From contig CAYMYI010000111.1 of assembly GCA_964394585.1 (NCBI GenBank), positions 1 through 13,397 on the forward strand: DNA of 13,397 nt, read 5' to 3'. The notes under the pieces are model-generated. The model did not search any database and had not been told where the DNA came from. It saw only the letters and a list, made by a program, of their open reading frames with translations. The translations under genes were made by a program, and so were the position numbers. This document shows positions 7,552-13,378 of the stretch, one piece after another (positions within the stretch are counted from its first letter, which is position 1; every line of letters begins with the position of its first letter). Origin of the DNA: CAYUJH01 sp964394585 (GTDB lineage Bacteria > Bacteroidota > Bacteroidia > Cytophagales > Flammeovirgaceae).

Positions 7552-8607
7552 ATGAGCGACTATTATACGCTGAAGGTGAAGGAAGTAGTACAAGAAACCA
7601 CCGATACCGTTACCCTTCATTTCAAACAGCCTCTTTTTAAAAAGGTAAAATACAAAGCCGGGCAGTTTCTTACCCTGCTTTTTACTATAAATGGTAAACA
7701 AGAACGCCGCTCGTACTCGATGAGCAGTGCCCCGCTACTCGATAATACGGTAGCCGTTACCATCAAGCGCGTTGAAGGAGGCGTAGTTTCAAATTATGTG
7801 AACGACCAGGTAAAAGCAGGCGATGCCATTGAAGTGATGCAACCCCTGGGAAATTTCACGTTCGAACCCGATAAAAAGGCAGAACGCCACCTTGTATTAT
7901 TTGGCGGGGGCAGCGGCATTACCCCACTGATGTCTATTTTAAAAACGGTCCTTTATTTTGAACCAAAAACAAGCGTTTCGCTAGTATACTGCAACCGCCA
8001 CGAGGGCAGCATTATTTTCCGTAAGCAACTCGACGAGCTAAAAGAAAAGTTTGGCGAGCGCCTCAATCTGGTGCATGTTCTTTCCCAACCTGATAAACAC
8101 TGGGGAGGCTACGCCGGCAGAATCGATGAAACAATGGTAGTTAACATCCTAAACCTACTACCACAAACTTCGGAAAGCAGTACAGCATACTACATATGCG
8201 GTCCCGAAGGCATGATGGACGCTGTAAAAAAAGGATTGAAAGTACGCAAAGTTCCTCAAGCAAACATTCACACCGAAAGCTTTGTAAGCTCTGTTTCGGA
8301 AGAAGAACTCGCCGCCGCTACCAGCGAAATCACCACACAAACAGTTAAAATAACGCTCGATGGAGAAACTTATGAGGTGGTAGTACGCCCCGACCAATCT
8401 ATTTTAGAAGCCGGCCTCGACGACGGCCTCGATATGCCCTTCTCTTGCCAAAGCGGGCTGTGTACGGCTTGTATGGGCAAGAAACTGAAAGGCGAGATTA
8501 AGATGATTGAGCCCGACGGCATTTCTGATGAAGAAATCAAACAAGGCTATGTATTACTTTGCGTGGGGCATCCGCTTACGCCCGATGTAGAAGTAGAAAT
8601 CGAATAG
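7552..8607 (+). CDS. Flavin- and 2Fe-2S-containing oxidoreductase (PaaE/FNR-type)
   Basis: A 351-residue three-domain electron-transfer protein. An FAD-binding beta-barrel (about 1-105) carries the flavin motif RRSYSMSS (52-59). An NAD(P)-binding domain (about 110-245) has GGGSGITP (118-125) and CGPEGMM (216-222). A C-terminal plant-type ferredoxin domain (about 263-351) has Cys299, Cys304, Cys307 and Cys337 in the C-x4-C-x2-C-x29-C spacing that binds a [2Fe-2S] cluster. This order matches PaaE, the reductase of phenylacetyl-CoA epoxidase, and related reductases that pass electrons from NAD(P)H through FAD and the cluster to an oxygenase or desaturase. No paaABCD or other oxygenase gene is in the window, so the partner is unknown. 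All cofactor residues are intact, so it should be active in the cytoplasm. It is monocistronic, with a good Shine-Dalgarno sequence and a strong terminator. The 204-bp spacer to the divergent BNR gene must hold both promoters. Confidence 0.92.
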   Translation: MSDYYTLKVKEVVQETTDTVTLHFKQPLFKKVKYKAGQFLTLLFTINGKQERRSYSMSSAPLLDNTVAVTIKRVEGGVVSNYVNDQVKAGDAIEVMQPLGNFTFEPDKKAERHLVLFGGGSGITPLMSILKTVLYFEPKTSVSLVYCNRHEGSIIFRKQLDELKEKFGERLNLVHVLSQPDKHWGGYAGRIDETMVVNILNLLPQTSESSTAYYICGPEGMMDAVKKGLKVRKVPQANIHTESFVSSVSEEELAAATSEITTQTVKITLDGETYEVVVRPDQSILEAGLDDGLDMPFSCQSGLCTACMGKKLKGEIKMIEPDGISDEEIKQGYVLLCVGHPLTPDVEVEIE

Positions 8608-8634
8608 CATTACATCGGCCAAAAACATATAGAA

Positions 8635-8663
8635 GGCTACTTATACACGAGTAGTCTTTTTTT
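8635..8663 (+). terminator. Intrinsic terminator after the oxidoreductase gene
   Basis: GGCTACT (8635-8641) pairs with AGTAGTC (8650-8656), a 7-bp stem with one G-T wobble and an 8-nt loop. Seven T residues follow directly (8657-8663). It lies 27 bp after the oxidoreductase stop and isolates the SLATT gene from upstream transcription. Confidence 0.85.
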
Positions 8664-8706
8664 ATGCATTTTATCGGATTGTGAACGCTAATAGAAAGTG
8701 TTGGTC

Positions 8707-8738
8707 TTGTAAATCATGGAGTTTATCAGTTAATTTAA
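8707..8738 (+). promoter_or_regulatory. Candidate promoter of the SLATT gene
   Basis: TTG at 8707-8709 and TAATTTAA at 8731-8738 are 21 bp apart. This approximates the Bacteroidota -33 TTTG and -7 TAnnTTTG pattern, though the final bases of the -7 element do not match. The site lies between the upstream terminator and the SLATT start, with a leader of about 50 nt. It is a weak match in AT-rich DNA. Confidence 0.3.
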
Positions 8739-8795
8739 AGGTAGAAGCGCATATGAAAGCCCCTTCTTTTTTTAGGATACAATTAAAGCAAGTCT

Positions 8796-9512
8796 ATGGA
8801 CACGAAAGAACCTACCGAACAGCACGACTTACCCGTAGAAGAAAATGGTACGGAGGAGAGTCTTTCTGAAGAAAATAGCGCAGAAGAAGTTCCAACTGAT
8901 GAAGAAACAGCCGATAGCTCAACTGCTAATATACAAGGCGATTTTACCGGTTCGGAGAAAAACTACCGACCGGTAGACCGAGAAGCACCCATCATGACCG
9001 ACGTAGGGTATATTAAAGAGCGCGTTGATGGGCAAATCAATTATTTTAATGCGAAAAGCTCGTGGAACCAAAAACGCTACAAAAAGATAAAACGGTGGGA
9101 AATCATTATCTCCTCGCTAGTACCGGTAATCATCAGTTTAAGTGCAATGGGAGCCTTCCAAGAGGTACACTTCTTTGGAAATAAAAACTGGGGCCTCGAT
9201 ACTGTTTTATTAGTGTTAGCCGCTTTGGGGGGGGTGGTTCAGGTCATCTTTAATAAAGTAATCGACTTAGAAGAGCATTTTAAGTTATGGAAAGATTACC
9301 GATCCAATTGCGAAGCCTTGCAAAACCAGCGTTTGTTGTACCTCACCCGTACCGAACCGTACGACGAAGAAGATGCCTTCCCACTGTTTGTAGAGAAAAT
9401 AGAATCCATCTTGAATAACGAACAACAGAAATGGAAACAACGGCAGCCTGCTCAGCAAGCCAAACAAGACCAAGCTCAGCAATCGCCAATAATTCCTAAA
9501 AAGCCTGTATAA
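8796..9512 (+). CDS. SLATT/DUF4231 two-transmembrane protein, putative pore-forming effector
   Basis: A 238-residue protein. Residues 1-65 are acidic and Ser/Thr-rich with no hydrophobic core, so probably disordered and cytoplasmic. The DUF4231-like core follows: an amphipathic segment (about 71-100: YIKERVDGQINYFNAKSSWN onward), TM1 (about 102-120), a short loop, TM2 (about 135-155), and a helix containing LEEHFKLWKDYRSNCEAL (158-175). The terminal part (about 194-213) ends in EQQKW, and the tail is rich in Gln and Lys. This order, with basic residues before TM1 and a W-x-x-Y-R motif after TM2, is what the SLATT superfamily shows. Established knowledge: SLATT proteins are predicted to form membrane pores in systems that sense nucleotides. 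Here the next gene encodes a deoxyribosyltransferase-fold protein. The ATG at 8796 has no Shine-Dalgarno sequence, which is normal here. The family is clear; a defence role is inferred and not shown by the sequence. Confidence 0.8.
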   Translation: MDTKEPTEQHDLPVEENGTEESLSEENSAEEVPTDEETADSSTANIQGDFTGSEKNYRPVDREAPIMTDVGYIKERVDGQINYFNAKSSWNQKRYKKIKRWEIIISSLVPVIISLSAMGAFQEVHFFGNKNWGLDTVLLVLAALGGVVQVIFNKVIDLEEHFKLWKDYRSNCEALQNQRLLYLTRTEPYDEEDAFPLFVEKIESILNNEQQKWKQRQPAQQAKQDQAQQSPIIPKKPV

Positions 9513-9550
9513 GCCTTTATGGCGCAATCAATAAGACTGTGAACAATTTC

Positions 9551-9564
9551 GTTTCTATAGAAAC
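9551..9564. repeat. Perfect 14-bp palindrome between the SLATT and deoxyribosyltransferase-like genes
   Basis: GTTTCTATAGAAAC reads identically on both strands, with no spacer. It sits 25 bp before the start of the deoxyribosyltransferase-like gene, in a 76-bp gap that lacks a recognisable terminator or -7 element. It could be the operator of a homodimeric regulator, or an RNA hairpin that affects translation or processing. A weak cruciform by chance is also possible. Confidence 0.6.
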
Positions 9565-9588
9565 CTCTCATTAACTAAACCTAACGTT

Positions 9589-10023
9589 ATGCCTAAAGTA
9601 TTTCTTGGCGGCACTGCCAACGGTTCCAAATGGCGCGATCAGATAATACCATTATTAGAAATAGATTATTTCAATCCGGTGGTAGAGGATTGGGACGAAG
9701 AAGCCTACCAACGCGAACTTTACGAACGAGAACACTGCGACTTCTGCGTATATGTGCTTACCCCGAAAATGACCGGGGTGTATTCTATAGCCGAGGTAGT
9801 CGACGACTCCAACAAGCGTCCCGAGAAAACATTATTTTGTGTACTCCCACAAGATGATGACGCTGTATTTACCCCGCACCAAATCAAATCGATAAAAGCC
9901 GTAGGGAAAATGGTTCAAAAAAATGGTGGAAAGCTATTTCGCCGACTTGATACCCTAGTCAGCTTTCTGAATGCTCAGAAAAATGGATCAATCGTATTTC
10001 ACGCTCAACGAAGAATGCTATGA
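9589..10023 (+). CDS. Nucleoside 2-deoxyribosyltransferase-like protein
   Basis: A 144-residue protein of the nucleoside 2-deoxyribosyltransferase-like family (Nuc_deoxyri_tr2 type). Motifs in order: VFLGGTANGSKWR (4-16), where the first strand and nucleotide-binding loop sit; YFNPVVEDW (27-35), equivalent to the N-P element of the family; CDFCVYVLTP (50-59); and GVYSIAEVVDDS (63-74), where Glu69 matches the position of the catalytic glutamate. Family enzymes exchange or hydrolyse the base of deoxynucleosides; many stand-alone members are uncharacterised and may only bind nucleotides. The length is normal for a single domain. No signal peptide or membrane segment is visible, so it is cytoplasmic. 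It follows the SLATT gene by 76 bp, and its TGA overlaps the ATG of the aminotransferase gene, giving strong evidence of coupling with the latter. Whether it is an enzyme or a sensor is unknown. Confidence 0.85.
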   Translation: MPKVFLGGTANGSKWRDQIIPLLEIDYFNPVVEDWDEEAYQRELYEREHCDFCVYVLTPKMTGVYSIAEVVDDSNKRPEKTLFCVLPQDDDAVFTPHQIKSIKAVGKMVQKNGGKLFRRLDTLVSFLNAQKNGSIVFHAQRRML

Positions 10024-11309
10024 ACACTCGCCGCGATGCCCTCCGCAAAATGGGAATTACCTCGATGAGCTTTGCCGCCTTTCCGTGGCTACACCCTAGC
10101 AACAGAGAATCTGTAATACAGAAAATAAGCCATATTCGCCATACTTCGGCGAAAGAAGCCGCACGCGACGAGGCTTTTTGGTACCATGTGCAACGTGCCT
10201 ATACGGTATCCCCTCACTTCATCAACTTAGAAAATGGCTATTTTAGTTTGCAAGCTCGTGAAGTGATGGAGGCACAGTTTGACCATGTACGCATGATTAA
10301 CCAGCAACCCGCTCTGTATATGCGTACCCAACAATGGGATGACAAACAGCGCATTAAAGAACAGTTAGCAGCATTTGCCGGCTGCTCTCCAGAAGAAATT
10401 GCGATTACCCGCAACACTACCGAGGCACTTGATACTGTAATCCATGGGCTCCCACTCGAAAAAGGCGACGAGGTGATTACCACAACGCAAGACTACGGCA
10501 GCATGATTCAGGCATTCGATCAGCAAGTCCGCCGTGTGGGGATCATCAATCGGAAAATTGATTTACCTCTCCATCCGAAAAATAAAATGGAAGTGGTAAA
10601 ATGCTACGAAAATGCCATTACCGATAAAACCAAGGTGATGTTAGTAACGCACCTTATTAACCTGACCGGTCAAATTCTGCCGGTGAAGGAAATTAGCGAG
10701 ATGGCACATGCCAACGGGGTGGAGGTCATTTCCGATTCGGCACATGCCTTTGCCCACATCGACTTTAAAATTCCTGACCTCGGGTGCGACTACTTCGGCA
10801 CGAGTTTGCACAAATGGCTAGGTACGCCGGTTGGGCTTGGTATGTTGTACATCAAAAAAGAAAAAATAAAAAAGGTGTGGCCGCTATTTGGCGATACTCA
10901 TTTCGCTGACGACGACATCCGGAAGCTAGAACACATTGGTACGCACCCTGTTTCTTCAAACCTTACCATTGCCTCTGCCTTACGGTTTCATAATGCCATT
11001 GGTACTAAGCGGAAAGAAGAACGCCTCCGCTACCTTAAAAACTACTGGGCTGAGCGCGTAAAAGACTTCCCCGGCGTAGTGCTCAACGTACCGCTCGCCG
11101 AGGAACAATCATGTGGGCTGGGCAATGTAGGCGTAGAAGGCATTACCCCTGCTGACCTTGCCAAACGCCTTTACGACGAGTACCGCATTTTTACCGTAGC
11201 GATTGATTTGCCCGCCGTAAAGGGCATTCGGGTAACTCCTCATTTATACACTACCCTTGCCGACCTCGACGCCTTTGTGAACGCTATGGCAGAAATTACC
11301 AACGCCTAA
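10020..11309 (+). CDS. Class V aminotransferase (CefD-like) with a Tat-type signal
   Basis: A 429-residue PLP-dependent protein of aminotransferase class V, closest in style to isopenicillin-N epimerase (CefD)-like members. The N-terminus MNTRRDALRKMG carries a twin-arginine motif and a short, weak hydrophobic stretch, then PWLHP; this suggests Tat export. PLP contacts: TRNTTEAL (130-137), the Asp239 region VISDSAHAF (236-244) and the Schiff-base Lys265 in TSLHKWLG (261-268). The C-terminal domain (about 330-429) is complete. It lacks the catalytic Cys motifs of NifS/IscS or SufS; Cys365 lies in SCGLGN, which does not resemble them, so it is not a cysteine desulfurase. The substrate is unknown; relatives include epimerases, lyases and aminotransferases. 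The start is fixed by the ATGA overlap with the preceding stop, so translation is probably coupled. No strong terminator follows before the XdhC-family gene. Confidence 0.85.
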   Translation: MNTRRDALRKMGITSMSFAAFPWLHPSNRESVIQKISHIRHTSAKEAARDEAFWYHVQRAYTVSPHFINLENGYFSLQAREVMEAQFDHVRMINQQPALYMRTQQWDDKQRIKEQLAAFAGCSPEEIAITRNTTEALDTVIHGLPLEKGDEVITTTQDYGSMIQAFDQQVRRVGIINRKIDLPLHPKNKMEVVKCYENAITDKTKVMLVTHLINLTGQILPVKEISEMAHANGVEVISDSAHAFAHIDFKIPDLGCDYFGTSLHKWLGTPVGLGMLYIKKEKIKKVWPLFGDTHFADDDIRKLEHIGTHPVSSNLTIASALRFHNAIGTKRKEERLRYLKNYWAERVKDFPGVVLNVPLAEEQSCGLGNVGVEGITPADLAKRLYDEYRIFTVAIDLPAVKGIRVTPHLYTTLADLDAFVNAMAEITNA

Positions 11310-11363
11310 AAATGCCTATCGCGCGAATGCGCCCTTCTAAAAAAGATAGAATAGATTTAAAAG
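11310..11363. other. Spacer after the aminotransferase with a weak stem-loop
   Basis: GCGC-gaat-GCGC (about 11321-11332) is a short GC stem, and CTATC/GATAG flank it asymmetrically. No T-tract follows immediately, so it is a poor terminator candidate, and some read-through into the XdhC-family gene is possible. Confidence 0.25.
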
Positions 11364-11393
11364 TTTGTGTTTTTTTATATCGGAATATTTTTA
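11364..11393 (+). promoter_or_regulatory. Candidate promoter of the XdhC-family gene
   Basis: TTTG (11364-11367) and TATTTTTA (11386-11393) are 18 bp apart, close to the Bacteroidota -33 TTTG and -7 TAnnTTTG consensus with a single mismatch in the last base. Transcription would begin near 11400, giving a very short leader before the ATG at 11409. This is the best complete promoter match in the window. Confidence 0.45.
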
Positions 11394-11408
11394 ACGAATA
11401 GATACTGT

Positions 11409-12446
11409 ATGCAAGAAATTCTATCGGCAATCTCAGCATGGAATACCCAAGGAAAACGCATTGCCCTCGCCATAGTGCTAGAAACCTGGCGGTCGGCACC
11501 TCGCAAAGTAGGGAGCTGCATGGCAATTTCTGAAGAGTTAGAGTTTGTAGGCTCGGTAAGTGGCGGATGCGTAGAGGTACACCTATTACAACAAGTGAAA
11601 GATGTATGGCAAACCGGAGAAAGTCGGCTACTACACTTTGGGGTTTCCGATGCAGAAGCTTGGGACGTAGGACTGAGCTGTGGCGGAAAGATTACCGTTT
11701 GGCTCACCCCACTGACCAACGCCCATTTCCCATGGTTGCATACATTAACCCATGCACTACACGCGCGAAAAGGAGCCATATGGGTATCTCAGCTCACGGA
11801 AAATGCTGCCCAACATGCCATACTTCTTTCCGAGGGTACCACCGAAGGAACACTTACCTTATCAGAAACCCTCACACAACAAGTTTGGCAATGCTACCGC
11901 ACTCGCCGAAGCCAACTGATAGAAGAAGGAGCACACACCTACTTTGTCAATGTATTTGCAACACCTACGCCTTTGCTCATCTTTGGAGCGGCACATCTTA
12001 CCAATGCGCTAGTAGCCCTTGCGCATCGGTTTGATTTTACAACTACGCTAATCGACCCACGACGAGCCTTCACTCAAGGAATTGCCTGGGAGCAAGCTCC
12101 GCATAAACTTTTAGAAGAGTGGCCGCAAGAAGCCCTTGATAACATTGCCCTTACCCGAGAAACCTTTGCGGTACTGCTCACCCACGACCCCAAAATCGAC
12201 GACCCCGCTTTGCACGTGTTGCTCCGTGCCCAGATTCCGTACATCGGTGCGCTAGGAAGCCGCAAAACCCAAGAAAAACGAAAAAACCGACTTCGAGAAG
12301 CCGGTTTTACGGAGTCAGAAATTGAGCAGATTAAAGGCCCGGTAGGATTAAACATTGGAGCGGAAACCCCCGAAGAGATTGCCTTGAGTATCGTAGCAGA
12401 GATGGTTCAAGTACGTGCCCAACTTACCGCCACTTTACAGGCTTGA
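11409..12446 (+). CDS. XdhC/CoxI-family molybdenum hydroxylase maturation protein
   Basis: A 345-residue two-domain XdhC-family protein. The N-terminal XdhC/CoxI domain has the hallmark GSVSGGCVE (48-56) and WDVGLSCGG (85-93). The C-terminal Rossmann-type domain begins at LLIFGAAHLTNAL (189-201) and continues with DPR (216-218), LTHD (257-260), GALGSRKT (280-287) and GPVGLNIGAETPEE (310-323), all family landmarks. XdhC proteins bind molybdenum cofactor, help its sulfuration, and insert it into xanthine-dehydrogenase-type hydroxylases in the cytoplasm. No such hydroxylase or cofactor gene is in the window, so its client lies elsewhere. The dinucleotide-binding loop reads GAAHL where GAGHV is usual. 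I chose the ATG at 11409 because the promoter candidate lies just before it and the upstream in-frame residues are not family-like. It ends 6 bp from the convergent small gene, with no terminator between them. Confidence 0.9.
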   Translation: MQEILSAISAWNTQGKRIALAIVLETWRSAPRKVGSCMAISEELEFVGSVSGGCVEVHLLQQVKDVWQTGESRLLHFGVSDAEAWDVGLSCGGKITVWLTPLTNAHFPWLHTLTHALHARKGAIWVSQLTENAAQHAILLSEGTTEGTLTLSETLTQQVWQCYRTRRSQLIEEGAHTYFVNVFATPTPLLIFGAAHLTNALVALAHRFDFTTTLIDPRRAFTQGIAWEQAPHKLLEEWPQEALDNIALTRETFAVLLTHDPKIDDPALHVLLRAQIPYIGALGSRKTQEKRKNRLREAGFTESEIEQIKGPVGLNIGAETPEEIALSIVAEMVQVRAQLTATLQA

Positions 12447-12452
12447 AAGTCA

Positions 12453-12728
12453 TTACCCCATTGATTGTACCAAGTGTGCCAAAACGGCAAGGACTATCAA
12501 GCCACCAAGCACCTTCATCAAGAAACGAAACGCCGCTTTTTTCTCGCGCTTATAACGCTCAGCAGCCTCGCGTTGGCGATAGTTGGGATCTATCCTCATT
12601 AAATAAGAATCAATATCTTCTTGAGTTTTTAAGTCTTTCAACTTATAAAAGTCGACTAGGCGCATATCTTCGTTCAATTTTTCTAAGATTTTATTCATTT
12701 CGGTTTTATCTAATACTTGCTTTGCCAT
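12453..12728 (-). CDS. Small C-terminally anchored hypothetical protein
   Basis: A 91-residue protein I do not recognise. Residues 1-66 are highly charged and predicted helical (Lys, Glu, Asp, Arg-rich, with IDPNYRQREAAERYKREKK at 46-64). A single hydrophobic segment at about 67-88 ends one or two residues before the C-terminus, so it is probably tail-anchored with a cytoplasmic head. No Cys, lipobox or catalytic motif is visible. An internal ATG (codon 11) is an alternative start; neither has a Shine-Dalgarno sequence. It converges on the XdhC-family gene. The reading frame and composition look coding, but the function is unknown. Confidence 0.65.
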   Translation of the reverse strand: MAKQVLDKTEMNKILEKLNEDMRLVDFYKLKDLKTQEDIDSYLMRIDPNYRQREAAERYKREKKAAFRFLMKVLGGLIVLAVLAHLVQSMG

Positions 12729-12881
12729 AATTACAATCGGTTTTAAGAGGTGAGTTTTATAATGGTTTCTGATAAATAGAAGGCGAAAACTATTCCTTTA
12801 GAAAATGATTTGGTTTAACTGTTTGATTATAAATGGTTTAATTGAATTAATAGAGTGAGTGAAAGAAATAATTTCGCACAT
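12729..12881. other. AT-rich spacer upstream of the small membrane protein gene
   Basis: No gene is seen. TGGTTTAA occurs twice, followed by CTG and then TTG (about 12812-12846), which may be chance in AT-rich DNA. The minus-strand promoter of the small tail-anchored protein gene should lie here; TAGTTTTC is a possible -7 element but has no matching -33. Confidence 0.3.
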
Positions 12882-13079
12882 TTACTGATAGGATAACCTC
12901 GATATTTGAGGGCTTACGAAAACAAAATAGTTGTATGGGCGTGGTTCTCCATAAGTTGTTTTATTAGGAGAGCTAGGAACTTTCATGGGAGTGTCGCTAG
13001 CAGCACCCGGTGCTGCCGGAGGAAGCGTAACCCCTTTGGGTTGCGCGGTGGTTTTAGGAGCTTTGGTTCCGAATAACAT
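12882..13079 (-). CDS. Doubtful small Pro/Ala-rich reading frame
   Basis: A 65-codon frame from ATG to TAA, rich in Pro, Lys, Thr and Ala (MLFGTKAPKTTAQPKG, then LPPAAPGAA), with no signal, membrane segment or known motif. In favour: its 5' half is clearly more GC-rich than the flanking spacer, as coding DNA would be, and TACCTTTT about 55 nt upstream resembles a -7 element. Against: no Shine-Dalgarno sequence, a low-complexity product, and an equally long frame on the opposite strand (12985-13176). I could not identify a family. It may be a small unannotated protein or no gene at all. Confidence 0.3.
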   Translation of the reverse strand: MLFGTKAPKTTAQPKGVTLPPAAPGAASDTPMKVPSSPNKTTYGEPRPYNYFVFVSPQISRLSYQ

Positions 13080-13186
13080 AGTTGTAATTGTGTTGGTGTA
13101 TACCCCTATAAGCGATTACCATTCCATTGAAAAGGTAAAAGCTCAAGATTTTGATAATCAGAAACTTATGTTTTGAAGAAGAAATT

Positions 13187-13203
13187 GTTTTTCTTTGAAA
13201 AAC
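13187..13203. repeat. Short AT-rich hairpin
   Basis: GTTTTTC-ttt-GAAAAAC is a perfect 7-bp stem with a 3-nt loop. It shares its last base with the next inverted repeat. On the minus strand it would lie upstream of the doubtful small frame. The role is unknown. Confidence 0.45.
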
Positions 13204-13237
13204 ATCACTAAATGAACTTAATAATCAAAAAGTGATG
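13203..13237. repeat. Inverted repeat CATCACT...AGTGATG
   Basis: CATCACT (13203-13209) and AGTGATG (13231-13237) are perfect 7-bp inverted copies 21 bp apart, about two helical turns plus. This geometry suits an operator half-site pair or a mobile-element scar as well as an RNA hairpin. No T-tract follows on the plus strand. Confidence 0.4.
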
Positions 13238-13350
13238 ACAAAAAGCATGGCTACTTTGCCAAATACATTTGCAAAGCTGTACGGTTACACCGTTCAATAG
13301 CAGCCAAAAGGTTTCGTTGCAGCGAGCGCATACAACCCGGCGCTTTTTCG

Positions 13351-13358
13351 TATTTTTG
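13351..13358 (+). promoter_or_regulatory. -7 element TATTTTTG at the right edge
   Basis: TATTTTTG is an exact match to the Bacteroidota TAnnTTTG element and lies about 20 bp before an ATG at 13379. No TTG or TTTG is found at the usual distance upstream, so the -33 element is missing or degenerate. Confidence 0.4.
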
Positions 13359-13378
13359 CAGAAAAAATCTGATGCCCC

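Larger units (their letters stand above)
13080..13350. other. Gene-poor spacer at the right side
   Basis: Apart from the two hairpins annotated separately, no coding frame or RNA gene can be supported in this stretch. No tRNA T-loop pattern was found. Confidence 0.4.

Noticed and set aside
7541..7555. Tiny frame MEQP whose TGA overlaps the oxidoreductase ATG
   Set aside because: It looks like a leader peptide, but its GGAG is better explained as the Shine-Dalgarno sequence of the real gene; four codons are expected by chance.
7552..8607. Phenylacetate degradation operon
   Set aside because: Only the reductase-like protein is present; no epoxidase subunits or other paa genes are in the window.
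8681..8869. 62-codon frame starting with GTG before the SLATT gene
   Set aside because: It crosses the SLATT start in another frame and has no motif; it is a shadow.
10020..11309. Cysteine desulfurase (NifS/IscS/SufS) identity for the class V protein
   Set aside because: The catalytic Cys motif is missing, and the Tat-type N-terminus and CefD-like pattern point elsewhere.
12985..13176. Plus-strand hydrophobic 63-codon frame
   Set aside because: It is antisense to the small Pro/Ala-rich frame, and its hydrophobicity follows from that complement; no start signal is visible.
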